From Tubulanus polymorphus (taxonomy: Eukaryota > Nemertea > Palaeonemertea > Tubulaniformes > Tubulanidae): 64,000 nucleotides of DNA. The position numbers and the translations under genes are program-made. The stretch is taken from positions 11,386,501-11,450,500 of the forward strand of contig NC_134031.1 of assembly GCF_964204645.1 (NCBI RefSeq), written 5' to 3'. The notes under the pieces are model-generated. The model was given only the letters and a program-made list of their open reading frames with translations. It had not been told where the DNA came from and searched no databases. This document shows positions 44,979 through 57,048 of the stretch, piece by piece (position 1 is the first letter of the stretch; each line of letters opens with the position of its first letter).

Positions 44979-47455
44979 GTGCTATTGAGAAGTAATTCAT
45001 TTTTTTTTTTCTCTCTATCTTTTGATTTAGGGGTTTCTTGGGAAAGCTACTTGTTCACGTTGATCGTTACAGTCATGTCTTTGGTGTCTCCAGCTTCAGC
45101 TTCGATCTACATTCAACGAATCAACTACGGCCTCATCTTTCAACATCAATCTCGAGTACATTTCGCAACGGAATCTTGGATGCATACATACGCCATTCCT
45201 ATTCCTCAGTTCCACGACCCTATCCTCCTCCCACAATGTACTTCCAATGTGTCGCACTGTTACAAAATGGCTTCACTCGTACGTCAGGTAAATAGCCTGC
45301 GCATGGACTTGGCAGCAGCTGTTAATGCTACTACTAACTTTATTCGAACCATTATTCCTATAACAGTAGACCGCAAAAGCTCACGATTACGCAGAGCCGG
45401 GTTTTTACCTTTTATCGGGTCTCTGTCAAAATCATTGTTTGGTACGGCTACAATGGATGATGTAAACATGCTCGCTAGACATATCAAATCACTCGAACAA
45501 TACCGCAATGTTATCAACAACAAACTGACTCACGACGCAGGTGCAATGGCTTCGTTTATGTCTAAAGTTGATAATCGTTTTGGGCATGTGGTACAAGAAC
45601 TCGCTTCAGACCATAAAGCCATTGCATCTTTGTACACTCGTTTACGCGTTCTATATACAGATGTTCAAGATACGATCTCGACTACAACCACTATTCTAAT
45701 GAATTCTGTTTGACGCTCCACGGTCGTCAGGCAGCATCTTACTGCTCTACGTTCTGGCATTAAGGACTTAACAAATGGTGTTTTATCTCCTACTATTCTA
45801 TCACCTGATTTGCTACGCACAACAATGAGACAGGTTAGAGTAGTATTGGCCGAGAAATTTCCAGACTATGCCCTTATTGTTAAAAACCCTTTAGCGTTAT
45901 ACAAGAAGGCAAAATTCCTGGTTTCTCGCAAGAAATCGATGTTGTTTATATCTCTCAAACTGCCTATTGCTCCGACAAAGGCTTCTCTGATTTTGTACAA
46001 AGTTATTGCACTACCAGTACCCATCAACACTTCTGCACAACATTTCACGCACTTACCACACCTTGCACCATATTTTGCTATCGCCGATTCACACATGTCG
46101 TATTCATTTCTATCACACGACGATGTTCTTCTATGTAACAGGGCTCATGTTAGATTCTGTCATTCCAATGTACCGATATACAAATCGTCATATTGGTCCT
46201 GTGAGTTAGCCCTATTTCAAGATATGTCTGAATACATAACTAAGCACTGTGACTTCAGGGTTGTTCAAACTATATTACCTCTGAAGGCCATCGAAGTTTC
46301 GCCATCATCACTGGTCATTTATAATACGCCTCAACTCTTGTTAACATGCAAACACACCTCTCGAGAACCCTCAGTTCAGGTTGGCTGCGCTTTATGTATC
46401 ATCAAAGTTCCATGTCATTGTACAGTGACCTCCAGTTTCTATTCCATGGCCCCTCGTGCCTCTTTTGTCATTATGATCTGGTAGACAGACCATTTGAAAT
46501 GATTCATCGAGTGAATCTTGCAGTACTGCAGGCATTCTTCTCTGAGGATCGTACTAGGCACTTATTGGGCCATTATGTCTCTCACAAACGTTTCAATGTC
46601 AACATCCCTTCATTTCAAATGTATAATCATTCATTTGCTGAATTTTTGGCCAATGACAGGCGTGATCACCTCAGTTTAAAGTCAGTGGTGACTGCAGTAA
46701 AGCGCGATGAAAAGGTCTATCGAGATCTCACTGAACCTCTTTTGGATGGTGTTATATCTTTGCCTACAAATTGGGTGAGCCCACCTTCCATTTTAGTATA
46801 TTGCAGTCTAGGAGTTTCACTAATCTTTGGCTTTCTGTCGACATGGTTATTCCTCAGGGTACGCCATCTTTCTGCAGCTCTTCTTTTAATTCATGTTTCG
46901 GTTACTCAAGCCTTAACCCCGCCAACAATCTGGGAATATCAGGTTCCTCAATCAACTACCAACCCCTCAGATGACTTACAGCTCCAATTTCTGTCAGCCT
47001 CGATGGTAGTTACATTGGTGAATACATTAATTTTCCTTGTTTACATCATTCGACATCTACGTGCAAAATCGTGTTCTGAGCGCACTACTCTAGCTCTTGA
47101 AATTACGAATGGTCCACACTGCAAACGCATCTCTATTTTACATCTACCATTATGTCCAGTTCACTGGGAAATCAATTATCCGTCTAATATGTATGACATC
47201 TCTATCACCGGTATATTCCGTCCTCAGCTCCGTTTTCAGATCACTGAGTGTAGCATTATCAATACTCTGTCAGGACAACCTGTATCATTACCGTCTTCCG
47301 TATATATTTCCCCCATTCAAGCAGATCATCTTCGACCGATTCTTAGCACTCCGTGCAGTGCCTATATAATTATTCTACATCACGACAGCTACACTGTTCT
47401 GCAACCACAACGCACGGTCCGAGCATCAGCTCCCACATTCACCATGGTTGACTAA
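44979..47455 (+). pseudogene. envelope-like glycoprotein, baculovirus-F type
   Basis: The first part, 44979-45713, has an N-terminal hydrophobic signal (SYLFTLIVTVMSLVSPASAS), an N-x-S/T site, and a basic cleavage-like site RLRRAGFLPFIG followed by SKSLFGTATMDDVN. A basic site before a G-F/L-x-F-x-G peptide and an LFGT-x-DD motif are landmarks of baculovirus F proteins and errantivirus envelopes. A TGA at 45711-45713 interrupts, the same phase continues to 46484, and a frameshift between about 46440 and 46490 moves to 46346-47455. The last part has VNLAVLQ and hydrophobic segments (SILVYCSLGVSLIFGFLS and MVVTLVNTLIFLVYII) as membrane anchors. Such proteins act in membrane fusion; this copy is broken in two places. 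Confidence 0.7.
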
Positions 47456-47671
47456 TTGCTTATCAATTGTTTTTCTATTTTTTTTCATTATGAAATATTG
47501 TATATACATTGCATTTATGCTACGACACTTCATAGTTCAATATTTGTACATATTCTATCAATTATTTGTTTGTATTTCCGACACAATATTCTTATAACCA
47601 TGGCTAATTCTTTAAGCATGCCCTCGTTGCAGTATGAGTTTGAATTTCCGGAGCAAATTCCAACCCACGAC

Positions 47672-47680
47672 AGGGGGGAG
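47672..47680 (+). promoter_or_regulatory. polypurine tract
   Basis: AGGGGGGAG directly before TATTATCAG; primer for plus-strand DNA synthesis in LTR elements. It fixes the likely start of the 3' LTR at 47681. Confidence 0.7.
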
Positions 47681-48607
47681 TATTATCAGTCATATTGAAT
47701 ATTTCCGAGAGCAAATAAATACTTATAATATGGGTTCCTTAATTTATCATTTTTATAATGTTCATGAAATAAATCTGTATTTAGTGGGTTATTTTAGTAG
47801 TGCGATAGTACGAGTATGATATCGATGTATAATTCTCATAATATTCAAAGGAACGATTTTGTAATTAATGGATTATTTGTATGACCACAAGTATGATAGC
47901 TGACTTTGTTTGTCCAAACTTGCTGAGAGTAAATTTGCCAGACACTGTGTATCTAATAATCAGTGGTTAATAGAGCATCTCTCATTGTGTCAAAACTCGT
48001 TTGTCTGTCACTGAGAAGATGGCAGTTGTTTTTCTCACTCTGTCGCTGCCAGCAAGTTTGGGCAGCTAATTAATTATCTATTCAACCAGGTTACCGGTCA
48101 CCAAAAGTATTTTGGCCAATCATGTGGCTTGTTACAGGTGAGAGATGCTTTCAAAATTTAGAGTATTTAAACCTTGGCTGAGTTAGATCTTGACTCAGTT
48201 TGCATCTCTCACTCGTAATAAAACACACGATTGCTGTCAGGAATACTATATTGGATTTTTATTCATTTACTTTTAAGGTAAGCCTGAGTTATATTATGTA
48301 GTTTTTAGATCCGACTTTATTATATTATAGGCCTTTTAATACTAGTCTAAGTGTTATGTCAGAAATAGGCTAAATAATCATGTATATATTAGATTTTAAG
48401 GAGTTCGCTATAACAATGCATTTCAATCAATGATTTTCATATCAGTTATTTGTAACAAACTCAGTTTGCATCTCTCACTCGTAATAAAACACACGATTGC
48501 TGTCAGGAATACTATATTGGATTTTTATTCATTTACTTTTAAGGTGACGTGCTTTCATAGCCACATCAACCCCTACGACATCGACGTAACAACGAAAGTT
48601 ACGTTAA
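47681..48607 (+). repeat. 3' LTR
   Basis: About 927 bp from the polypurine tract to the end of similarity with the 5' LTR. The 87-bp internal duplication is at 48193-48279 and 48459-48545. AATAAAACACACG in each copy is a possible poly(A) signal. Confidence 0.75.
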
Positions 48608-51134
48608 AGATGGCAAGAGCCAGGAAAAAACAATTTGGCTGGATGAAACGGTTCAGCAGCTCGTATATGATGCTGACAGTGATGCTGGTGACTTGGAATT
48701 TGGTAGCCTGACAGGAGTTCGGTGAATTGGCGCGAATCAGTAGGCCAAGTTGTATTTTGAATTAATCTATTTTTCACAAATTTTCTCATTAATTGCCCTG
48801 CTATCGAGCGGTTGTTACTTGTATAGCTCCCCAGAATACCATTATAGCGTTCAAACGAAAAACACCAAAACGAATAAACCAGCCTAAAGTCAAGCACGCA
48901 TTTCTTTAGATGTAGATGGAGATGCATGTTCATAGTACAAAAACCTTTGCCATACAACGTAACGCATTTGCGACAAAATGTTTTTATGAGGAGACAGGCA
49001 TTTGATATTTCGTCATAGCTAACTATTCGGCAACACAGTATTATACACGCTTTTACAAACAAACTCTAGCATACATAGTGTTCCTCGGGCAATCTATCTT
49101 TCAATGAAGCAAGTGAATATATACATGTCCAATTTTTCCATTGGTCTGCAGTAAAGCTAGCAAATCCACTGGCTATTTTCCCCGGCAAAGGGCCCAAATC
49201 ACTTGGGTTCTGATACGCATTGACTTCCTCTTGGATTAAACGAAAATGTTCTTCCGATAAAAGTTTATCTTCCTTCCACCGCTGTGTCATGCGTTTTGCC
49301 GTTCCGAAGAATAAATTATGCATAGGGTCAATAACGTGAAAACGTGACAATAAAGCTTGTCTCCAAACTTTTCACGTAAAAACGATCGGTCGCATTTTGA
49401 ACAACCTGTAAAACAATGAAAATAGATCGCAATTCATATTGGTTGCAATAGAATTCTATTATACTCCAATGATGAAATAGATGACATCTGGATTATAACC
49501 GAACCTTTTTCGGCTCTTTGCCCCAAGAAACCGACGATCTTTCTCGTTGCTGGGATATCACTTGAAATGCAAGTGACAGCTAATCTGTAAAAATTACCTA
49601 ATGCACTTCCGTCATTTTTAATATAAACACCTTCCCATAGTTCTTTTAGTTCATTTACGATAGGTAAGAGAAAACTGTTAATATCGAGTTGCGGTTCGTG
49701 TGGACCCGGTATGATTCCCAAAATCTTGATGTTCTCTTCTCGGAAACGTATTTCACGGGGTAAATTTTGCAGTACTAGATAAATGACACCGATGGAATGA
49801 TTTGTAAACTTAAACGGCTGAAACCAGTCACAATTAATCATCGCCAATAGTAAATGTTCATCGTTATATTCAGCTGCGAATTCATGCCAAACCGCTCCAT
49901 CATAGATATCTGCTAAGTACCGGCCACCGATACTTCGTCCTTTGGATTTACACGCGGCAGCAAATCCATCCCGTGACAAAAATTCTTCCAAATACTTCTG
50001 TATTGATCGAACGCAGTATATTTTTTTTGGATATAGATATACTTGATTATTTTTCCCTTGAACTGTTTTAAGCAGCAATGTACCGCATGGTTGTCGTTGA
50101 TTGCGATGAGGGTGCTCTGGGAATTTAACAAACGCACATTTTAGTGGTATTTTCTTGCCGGTTGCATTGACCCTAAACGTTATGCTGAATTTATAAGACG
50201 TGTTACATTTAGGACATATCACTAATTTGTAGAAATCATCTCTGTCTAGGTCCATGTACGATCTGATTCTTGTCAAAGACGTCATAAATGATTCACTCAT
50301 TGATTTTAAAAGATCCGATGCCGTTATTCGATACAGTAAATTAAAAAGTAGAGCGAAAAACTTAAACAATACGATTATAGCTGAATCCGATATCCTGTTG
50401 AGATACTGCCACGATAACACAAACAGATAAACAATTCTGAATATGCATTGAGTTTCCCGTAAATTCGCTGGCTCTTGGTCCACGGAGCTATTTCAATATT
50501 CAACTGATTCTACCGGCACAGTTTCAGGGGGGGATTGGATGGCCATCATCCCATATTTCTAAATTTTCTTCATCGGTTGTCAAACCATTTGCCTAAAATA
50601 GAATGAGTTCGTTTCATTTCAAAATAGTCGTAAAATAACTAATCTTTAAACAAAACATCAGTCACACCGCAAGATTATTTTTAAAAATTGGTAATTATTG
50701 GTGTTTACGTACATTGGAAGGTATTTCACTTGCAGGGGAACTGTTCTCAATACATCGATAATTGCGAATCTCAGACCTTTGAAATAAAGAATTACCTATA
50801 ACGATTGATGAACGTTAAAACATTAAGATACCATCACTATTGAAATAGAACGACGATGGGATGGGATATTTCAATTAAGTTTTGTCGTGGGTATATACAT
50901 TTTTGGAAGACTGACCACAATTGAAATTATTGGGCTTATCAACATTTATATTGTTTTTTGTTTATATTGTTGTTGAAAATTATCTGAACGTACATCTCGA
51001 TCTGGCGTTGTTTTCTGCTGACAAGACAAACGTTGGTGTTCATAGTACGTAGATTTGCTAACATTCTGACTGCAGCGCGCGCAGTAACGAAGTTTTCCGC
51101 GCAGAGCGGCTCTCGGTCTGACATCCATGAGCAT
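48608..51134 (-). pseudogene. TNP2-like CACTA transposase
   Basis: The N-terminal exon (about 50970-51134) encodes RYCARCSQNVSKSTYYEHQRLSC, a zinc-finger-like start. The main block 50483 to 49434 has NDEHLLLAMINCDWFQPFK (first catalytic region), NLPREIRFREENIKILG, GPHEPQLDINSFLLPIVNELKELW and PATRKIVGFLGQRAEKG, all landmarks of the animal EnSpm transposase. After an intron-like gap (donor near 49508, acceptor near 49407) a GCSKC start is followed by a deletion and a phase change, then RFHVIDPMHNLFFGTAKRM and FTADQWKNWT (49350-49066). One TAG (49066-49068) separates this from YSFWCFSFERYNGILGSY (to 48604), with the catalytic Glu. Inactive through stop, shift and deletion. Confidence 0.75.
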
Positions 51135-51846
51135 CAGCTGGAGAATGACTAAAGCTTACCGCTATCACTACCCGAAAACCGTTGTTGTTTACCGCCAAAC
51201 AAAATTGCAGCTCTGTCTGAAATATTTGTGATTAAGATATTTTGATTATACCACACTATTTCATGATCACCAATTTAGCAATAGCCATATAACAGCCTCA
51301 ACTGAAATATTCAATGGGTTGAAAACCGAAACCCAGAGCAATAATATATTTACCTATGAAATGTGTTGGGGCATGACTTAAGGCGTGAAAATAAATTGAC
51401 TTTCCATTAATTAATTCTCTCAAGGCATATCGTAAAAAGTTGGTCAATGGTTCCATCCATTTTCTGTTCGCTGAAAGTTGGGTCTAGGTAAGACACGCAC
51501 TAATATATCACCAGGAATTTTCTATGGTAAAATTCATAGATTTTATATATACTTAATTTTTTCTTTACTGCTGTGCGAAAAAAAGGTAAATATGTCACAT
51601 ACAGTTTATTCTGAAGAACTACAGTTTTCCATTACATTTCCGGAAATAATTTGCGATTGCCAATTTACCTGTTTCCTTTAATAATTTGGTATCATCCAAA
51701 ATGCGCGCGAAAATCCAAGCTATCCGGTAATTTTCGGTTCTTTCTCGTTCAGCACTTGCCGCACAGAGCTCAGTCGCCAAAAAGAATCGCTATTGATACA
51801 ATTGTTATTACTTTGATTTTTGATATTTGATTATCGATTTGCTACA
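51135..51846. promoter_or_regulatory. divergent intergenic region of the CACTA element
   Basis: It lies between the two opposite start sites. No TATA box can be singled out. The open frame at 51478-51681 has no recognised domain. It probably holds both promoters (inference from layout). Confidence 0.35.
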
Positions 51847-52705
51847 ATGCCGTCTAGAAGATTTGAAATAGGTGAAGACAACGTGGGACATGTGAGTATA
51901 AGATTATTATTCTTATTCAATGTCTAAAAGGAATAGGCCATTGAAAAGAGACAGTCATATTTCAGAAACTAAATGATAAAGCAAATTTTTCATGATACTG
52001 ATTCATTAACTGACTTGAGAAACGATCTCATAGCATCTATGATTTATATGATTCACCTGCAAACGAAAGTCGGGTGTCCGTTGATGACCAAACCGATCGA
52101 CTCATAGCAAGTATGTTAAATCACCATGTTTATCAGCTGATAACAGCGCATACCATAATGGTTTAATCATTATAAAATAATTTTCTATATTACATATTCT
52201 ATATATTTCAGAGGCAGTTTATAACCAATACACATCCGGAAAGGCAAAAAGAAAACTGGAAGATAATCCCAATCGCAGTCAACGCGTGAAAAATTTAAAA
52301 ATTCTTCACCAAAGACGCAAAAGAGTATGTATATGTATGTCTTAAAATGTGGCATGAAACGCAAACGGAAGATACATGAAAAGATACTGGTTAATTCTGT
52401 TTCATTTTTAGCTCTTCAACAGGCGATCCTCCGTCGTTAAATCAGAAGAAAGAGAATTCTGGCGACAAGTCTACCCAGAATTAATGTCGGACGAGGAGTC
52501 GATTGTTGAACACGATCGCGTCGTAGCCGTCTCCGTAAGAACTCCAAAATGGAGAACAGCAAAGTTAGATGCGGTGATTTGGGATCTTGATCGAAGACTG
52601 AGTCCAGATTCATTAATATACCGCCGCATCGTAAATCAGAACAATCCTTTTTCGGAACGAGCCGTGAAAAGGTCATACTCGCTGGACCTTGTAGGTCGTC
52701 ATTAG
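51847..52705 (+). CDS. CACTA accessory protein, four exons
   Basis: Exons 51847-51891, 52020-52110, 52212-52324 and 52412-52705; all have GT/AG and the phases (0, 1, 0) fit, giving about 180 codons with no stop. The protein is acidic at first (YDLYDSPANESRVSVDDQ), then basic (KAKRKLEDNPNRSQRVKNL and RRKR), then has EREFWRQVYPELMSDEES and VSVRTPKWRTAKLDAVIWDLD. A short second protein with PELMSDEE and a W-R-x-x-L-x-x-L-x-x-L pattern accompanies animal EnSpm transposases as I recall. It starts 713 bp from the transposase N-terminal exon, in opposite orientation, which implies a shared promoter region. Intact, unlike its partner. Confidence 0.65.
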
Positions 52706-53625
52706 ATGAAATGATATATTTTCATATTTTGCTTATTCATTGATCTCTTTTTTCCTTAATGACATGTAATTGTAAGATTATTTTAACGTATGCCTGACAT
52801 TATCATGATTATTATCATTATTATCGTCTTTATTATGATTATCATTACTATTATGAAAACACTGCATACGCCGGTTTAAGCTAATTAAGTCCATTATAAA
52901 GCAATCCTTCTTAATGCCGTTGCTCATCAATTTTCAGCGAAAAAGTAGCGCGATCTTACTTATAAAATGATAATACCATTCTTCATAACGCAAACTTCGT
53001 TATAACGCGATATTTTTCAATGGTCCCAGCAGTGGAATTATAAAGGAATTTGACATATAATTGTATAATATATTTATTTCTCTATTCATCAGAAAAAATA
53101 AAGAATGGAAATCGTTGTGAAAAACTGGAGTTAGTTTGTATGATCACATATTTGCGTATATATTATCGTCATGAAATAAAATATCAAATATGTATCTAAA
53201 TTTACGTCTCGATTTCTATTTGGTTTATCGCTCGTATTGATATTGAGTGAACCACAGTGTTTATAAACATTTTGAGAGGCCACGTGTCCACTGTAATTGA
53301 GACGTCTGGCTTGTATCCCAATAAACCTCATCACCCTTGCTCAATCAGTAAAATGTTTTTATACACAAGTGAACTATGGTTTCTAGTTTTAACACACTGT
53401 ATTTCACTCCAGTGATACTTTAGTGAACCGCACATTGCATGATTTCGATCGTTCACCAGTGAGTCCGTTATAATTAATGAACTATCCTTATCACTCGTGG
53501 AAACTACGTGATACAAGATAGATCACTGAATATTTTCACTGATCTTCAATAGTGAAACGGATAATTTACTATGGTGATGACAATTGTCATCATCACGCTT
53601 CAAGCTGTGACAGTTTTTGTTAGTG
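52706..53625. repeat. CACTA right subterminal region and terminus
   Basis: After an (ATTATT)n-like stretch at 52800-52860 come many short CAC/GTG motifs in both orientations and finally GCTGTGACAGTTTTTGTTAGTG. Subterminal motif clusters are the usual transposase-binding region in CACTA elements. Confidence 0.55.
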
Positions 53626-53626
53626 C

Positions 53627-53790
53627 AAAGGCTTCCTTACCTTACTGCTGTTGCCGATACAATCCGTATGATATCCTTCAGCTCACTTCAATCTCCTGAT
53701 ACTGCATCGGAATTTTGATAAATCCACGTTATATAGGCACTGTCAAGCCGTAAACATCGGCGTTTTGGTGTTTTCTTTCCGACATTTCTC
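53627..53790. repeat. family E repeat, partial copy
   Basis: CTGTTGCCGATACAATCCGTATGATATCC and GCCGTAAACATCGG match 38200-38320. It directly follows the CACTA right end. Confidence 0.65.
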
Positions 53791-53860
53791 TCTTCTTATT
53801 AAGGAAGAGCTATTGAATTAATCCCTCTCTTCTCCACAATGAATTTCAAAGTCAATTTTT

Positions 53861-54560
53861 AGGCCAGCCATAGGCTGAGCCTATTACTATACAAATGGAG
53901 CGAATTTGAATGACATGGTTTCCTGAGTAAAGGCTCTTTGACTGTGCAACTGAGCATGTATTCGTACAAATCATTCATTAAAGCATTATCCATTCTCCAA
54001 ACTCCACGTAGCTGAATTTTGAAAGAGGGCCTCCTTAAAATTTATATGAGCTTTTTCACAAAAATCTGATCGCAAAAATATTGGTTTTGAAAAGCCAATC
54101 AGAAAGCAAAGACTCCTCTATGATTGGCTTAGGCCGCAGAGATCAGCAGGTGTTCATGTGAACCCGTGGTATCGTCTACCGTTTTACTTCCGGGTTTTAT
54201 TTTAAGATCTAAAATTGTATTTTAAGATCGATTTCTTCGAAAGCTTTAGTTGATTTGGTTTTTGGGAGGAATATTTTTATTAGCACTACAGAAAATGTCA
54301 TTGACAATTGCGCAAACTCCGGGAAAAAATAGCTTTTTCTCAAATCGGATAGATGACCTTGATATGCTAATTAGCCATGTGCTAAAACTGCAAATTCAAT
54401 CAAATTATATTCTGCAAAAAATATCAAATCCAATTCAGTTTTACTTTATTGAACAAATAAAAATAATCACATCCAATTCAATGTTGTTTTATTGAGCAAC
54501 TTTCAGAAAATTGAATTCTAATTCTATTAGAATCAATAAGACCAAGGGAAACGATTTATC
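53861..54560. repeat. dispersed repeat, family F (copies 57049-57380 and 58048-58300)
   Basis: It opens AGGCCAGCCATAGGCTGAGCCT (imperfect hairpin), then ACTATACAAATGGAGCGAATTT and AATGACATGGTTTCC, shared with 57049-57112. The later part, GGTATCGTCTACCGTTTTACTTCCGGG and TTAGTTGATTTGGTTTTTGGG, matches 58080-58190. The 81-codon frame at 54250-54495 lies in the repeat and is not a gene. Confidence 0.75.
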
Positions 54561-55380
54561 TGAGGTATTTGTTCCTGCCAGCTCCAGTCGCTGTCTGTGC
54601 TACTTTTGTATTCTACGGTTGTGTAAATTATTAGGTATTGACTCTGAGCTGTGAGTGTATTTTGACAAATTTAACCCACAGAATGCATCATCATTTGCCA
54701 TTTTTGAAAAGCTGACAGGCTGGCCATAGTGCCCCTTGGGGCTCTTGTATGAATTTATTGCTCAGCGGATCCGAGTACGAGAGTTTACGAGTCTGGCATT
54801 AGCGAGTCCGACAGGTTTACGGGCATTTGTTTGTTACCACTTTTATGTTATTGATTTCTTGTTATTCCGGTTATTTTATTTTATTATATTGCTGATCTGT
54901 TCATGTAAAGTGTCAATAAATAGATTTTGAATTGATCTAGTTTAAATCAAGGTCGTTGAGTCACGGTTGGCTACTAGAATGATGTTCGACTCAGAGAGAA
55001 AACAAACGACAGAAAAGTATCAGGTGATTATCGATAGCCTATAACGGAACACACAGTTGACAAACAGTGTTAGGCCTGTGCCTGTTGGTGCGTATTGGGA
55101 CTAAAATGTATTGGTAGGTCAGTTGGTTCGGTTATGAAGTGTGGAAGCTGAGAAAGCCTACAGTACCTGTATTCATTTGTCTATGATAGTATACCAATAC
55201 CATTTTAAGTACGAAGTTGTTTCCTGTACGTGACTGTACAGTGATCTCCACAGTTTTACCGTATGTGAGTTCCCTACAACTGCCGTACGTGAGTTCCTAT
55301 ATCTACATACGCGCATGCATGAAAGAATAGGGATTGGGTTAGGTGAGGCTATTTGTAAATCAACTTTCATCCACCCTGCA
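54561..55380. other. no gene seen
   Basis: ATTTTATTATATTGCTG and GTCAATAAATAGATTTTGAATTG at 54910-54932 look like the 3' end of an old transcript or LINE. No reading frame with a domain. Confidence 0.3.
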
Positions 55381-55388
55381 GTTACGTT

Positions 55389-55458
55389 CTGGCGCTCAGT
55401 GGGTAAATCACTGGACTACTGCTGAAATTTTTTTTTTCGTTTGGTTTCGAATCCCAAT
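55389..55458 (+). other. tRNA-like Pol III promoter fragment
   Basis: TGGCGCTCAGTGGGTAAATCA (55390-55410) fits an A box and GGTTTCGAATCCC (55443-55455) a B box, separated by ACTGGACTACTGCTGAAAT and a T run. The arms do not pair well, so it is a tRNA-derived SINE head rather than a tRNA gene. Confidence 0.4.
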
Positions 55459-55524
55459 ATTATAAGTCAGAGGGTCAACGTATTCACTTACGGCTAACCT
55501 GTAGAATTCACCGTACAGTTACGT

Positions 55525-56748
55525 ATGGTTAAAACAGCGTTTTAAGTATTAAGTGAGTACGATAAGCCTACCATGCATACGTACTTCAAACACAACTTTT
55601 TCCCTCTTGTCGGCCCTAGACTGATGTTACTATAACTGGTACCATTATCACATGGATAGGATTTCATCAGGACTAGCCTAAAGTCCACACTATTCACTCG
55701 AAATTATCAAAATGCAGTGAAGTATTCACACGCAGAAAGGCTAATTGATTTGAGCCATGCAATTAAATTTTACTCGGGCCTTCTCTGACCTGCTGACGTT
55801 AATAGTCAAACCTGGATCCAAAACGTTCATGTGGTCACGGCTTGTATACCAGAAATCATTGAAGGCCTGTACTAATAGGAATAGGGCCTATTGCTTGGGC
55901 TTACTATTTCCTGCTTTAGAATACTGAAATAAGCCTAACGTTCATTCATATATCCAACATTGTTGAAAGTTTGATTACCGTATACATGTACTGTAGGTTT
56001 TCATGTTGTATGAATATTTTGCAGTTCAAATGGGTATGATGCTGATTTCAATGTCGGACACATGAAGTTAAATGGACAGTCAACATCAAGATATATTTCT
56101 TCGACCGATGTTGCACCATAGAAGATCTGATTCTTTCAACTCAAGCAAAGTGATTCAACATGATCGACATAACACTGGAGTAGGTTTGCAGTGACTAACA
56201 GTTCATTTCAGACAAGTAACACAAGTGGAAAAAACACAAGTTATGCTTGATTCTCATATTCAAATAAGATTCAAAATCAAATTTATTTCGTGACATCATA
56301 TTTACAAAGCATATCATTGGTTCATACAGTAATCAAAATTACGACAGAACAAATATTATCATAGAATCTTCAAAAAGGTAATGAATTTCTATAACTAACT
56401 AAACATTATTTTTCTAATAACTAAGATCAAGAGTGACTCTCCCTTACATTAGGAAACACACACAACTAGTGGAATAGGTTTGATATATACACACATGTTG
56501 CAGGTAAAAAATTGTTTATCAGTATAGAATTTTTTATCCATAGAGGCCAGACAAAACCCAGATGAAATCAATTCATAATTCATTCATTGAATCTACACTA
56601 CAATATATGTATTTATTCGAATATTTCAATAAAAAGATTAACTCCATAAATCTATTCCAAATCATAATACGTTCTTGTCTGTAAATTTACTCAATCTATC
56701 GACTCAGCAGGTGCTTAAGATGAGTTCTTAATAGGACAGATCCATTTT
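55525..56748. repeat. family A repeat, long copy
   Basis: Same landmarks as 2300-2709 at both ends (GGTTAAAACAGCGTTTTAAG; CTTAAGATGAGTTCTTAATA and CAGATCCATTTTT), but with about 800 bp of extra sequence between, part of it perhaps a later insertion. Confidence 0.6.
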
Positions 56749-56751
56749 TAA

Positions 56752-57011
56752 GCGTGGTGAAAATACAGTATCGATGTTTGGATGCCAGAATAAATGCCTG
56801 GTCGAATAGATTCATATTTGTTTATTGTACGTCTGCATAAGTTCGGTTTCAAAGCTGAATCTTATTCGACGTGTACACAGTGGTTGACCATTAGGTTCGA
56901 ATCTGTCAATGCATTTTATTCTTTGTATCGGTATTTCAATTTACTACAATTCCCATCATCCTGAAAGGCTTTGCAGAAAACCCATCATCGCTGCTTTGCA
57001 GCTATATTTAT
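56752..57011. mobile_element. family D hairpin-ended element, second copy
   Basis: AAGCGTGGTGAAAATACAG to CATCGCTGCTTTGCAGCTATATTT; matches 5513-5759 with roughly one substitution in six. Confidence 0.65.
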
Positions 57012-57048
57012 TATAAATTTTCCACTTTCCAGCCAAAAATTTTTAGGC

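Larger units (their letters stand above)
39022..48607 (+). mobile_element. Ty3/Gypsy element with envelope-like gene, 5' LTR truncated
   Basis: The element has paired LTR segments (39022-39647 and 47968-48607), a primer-binding-site candidate TGGTGGAGAACCCG at 39653, gag, protease, reverse transcriptase, RNase H, integrase, a chromodomain-like tail, an envelope-like gene and a polypurine tract AGGGGGGAG at 47672-47680. Gene order and the Y-V-D-D reverse transcriptase place it in Ty3/Gypsy. The envelope type recalls errantiviruses. Several stops and shifts in gag, integrase and env show an inactive copy. The 3' LTR should start right after the polypurine tract (47681), 287 bp before the matched segment begins, so the 5' LTR has lost its first third and no target duplication can be read. 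Confidence 0.88.
48608..53625. mobile_element. EnSpm/CACTA transposon, left end missing
   Basis: Two divergent genes are present: a TNP2-like transposase on the minus strand (51134 to about 48610) and a four-exon accessory gene on the plus strand (51847-52705). The right end, read inward, is CACTAACAAAAACTGTCACAGC, a CACTA terminus, at 53604-53625. Subterminal CAC/GTG-type motifs (CACTGAAT, AGTGAAC, CCAGTGAG) are frequent at 53360-53560. The left part abuts the 3' LTR of the Gypsy element and no second CACTA end is visible, so the Gypsy element probably landed in or truncated it. Confidence 0.75.

Noticed and set aside
54250-54495. An 81-codon frame as a gene
   Set aside because: It lies wholly within the family F dispersed repeat, whose other copy is not open.
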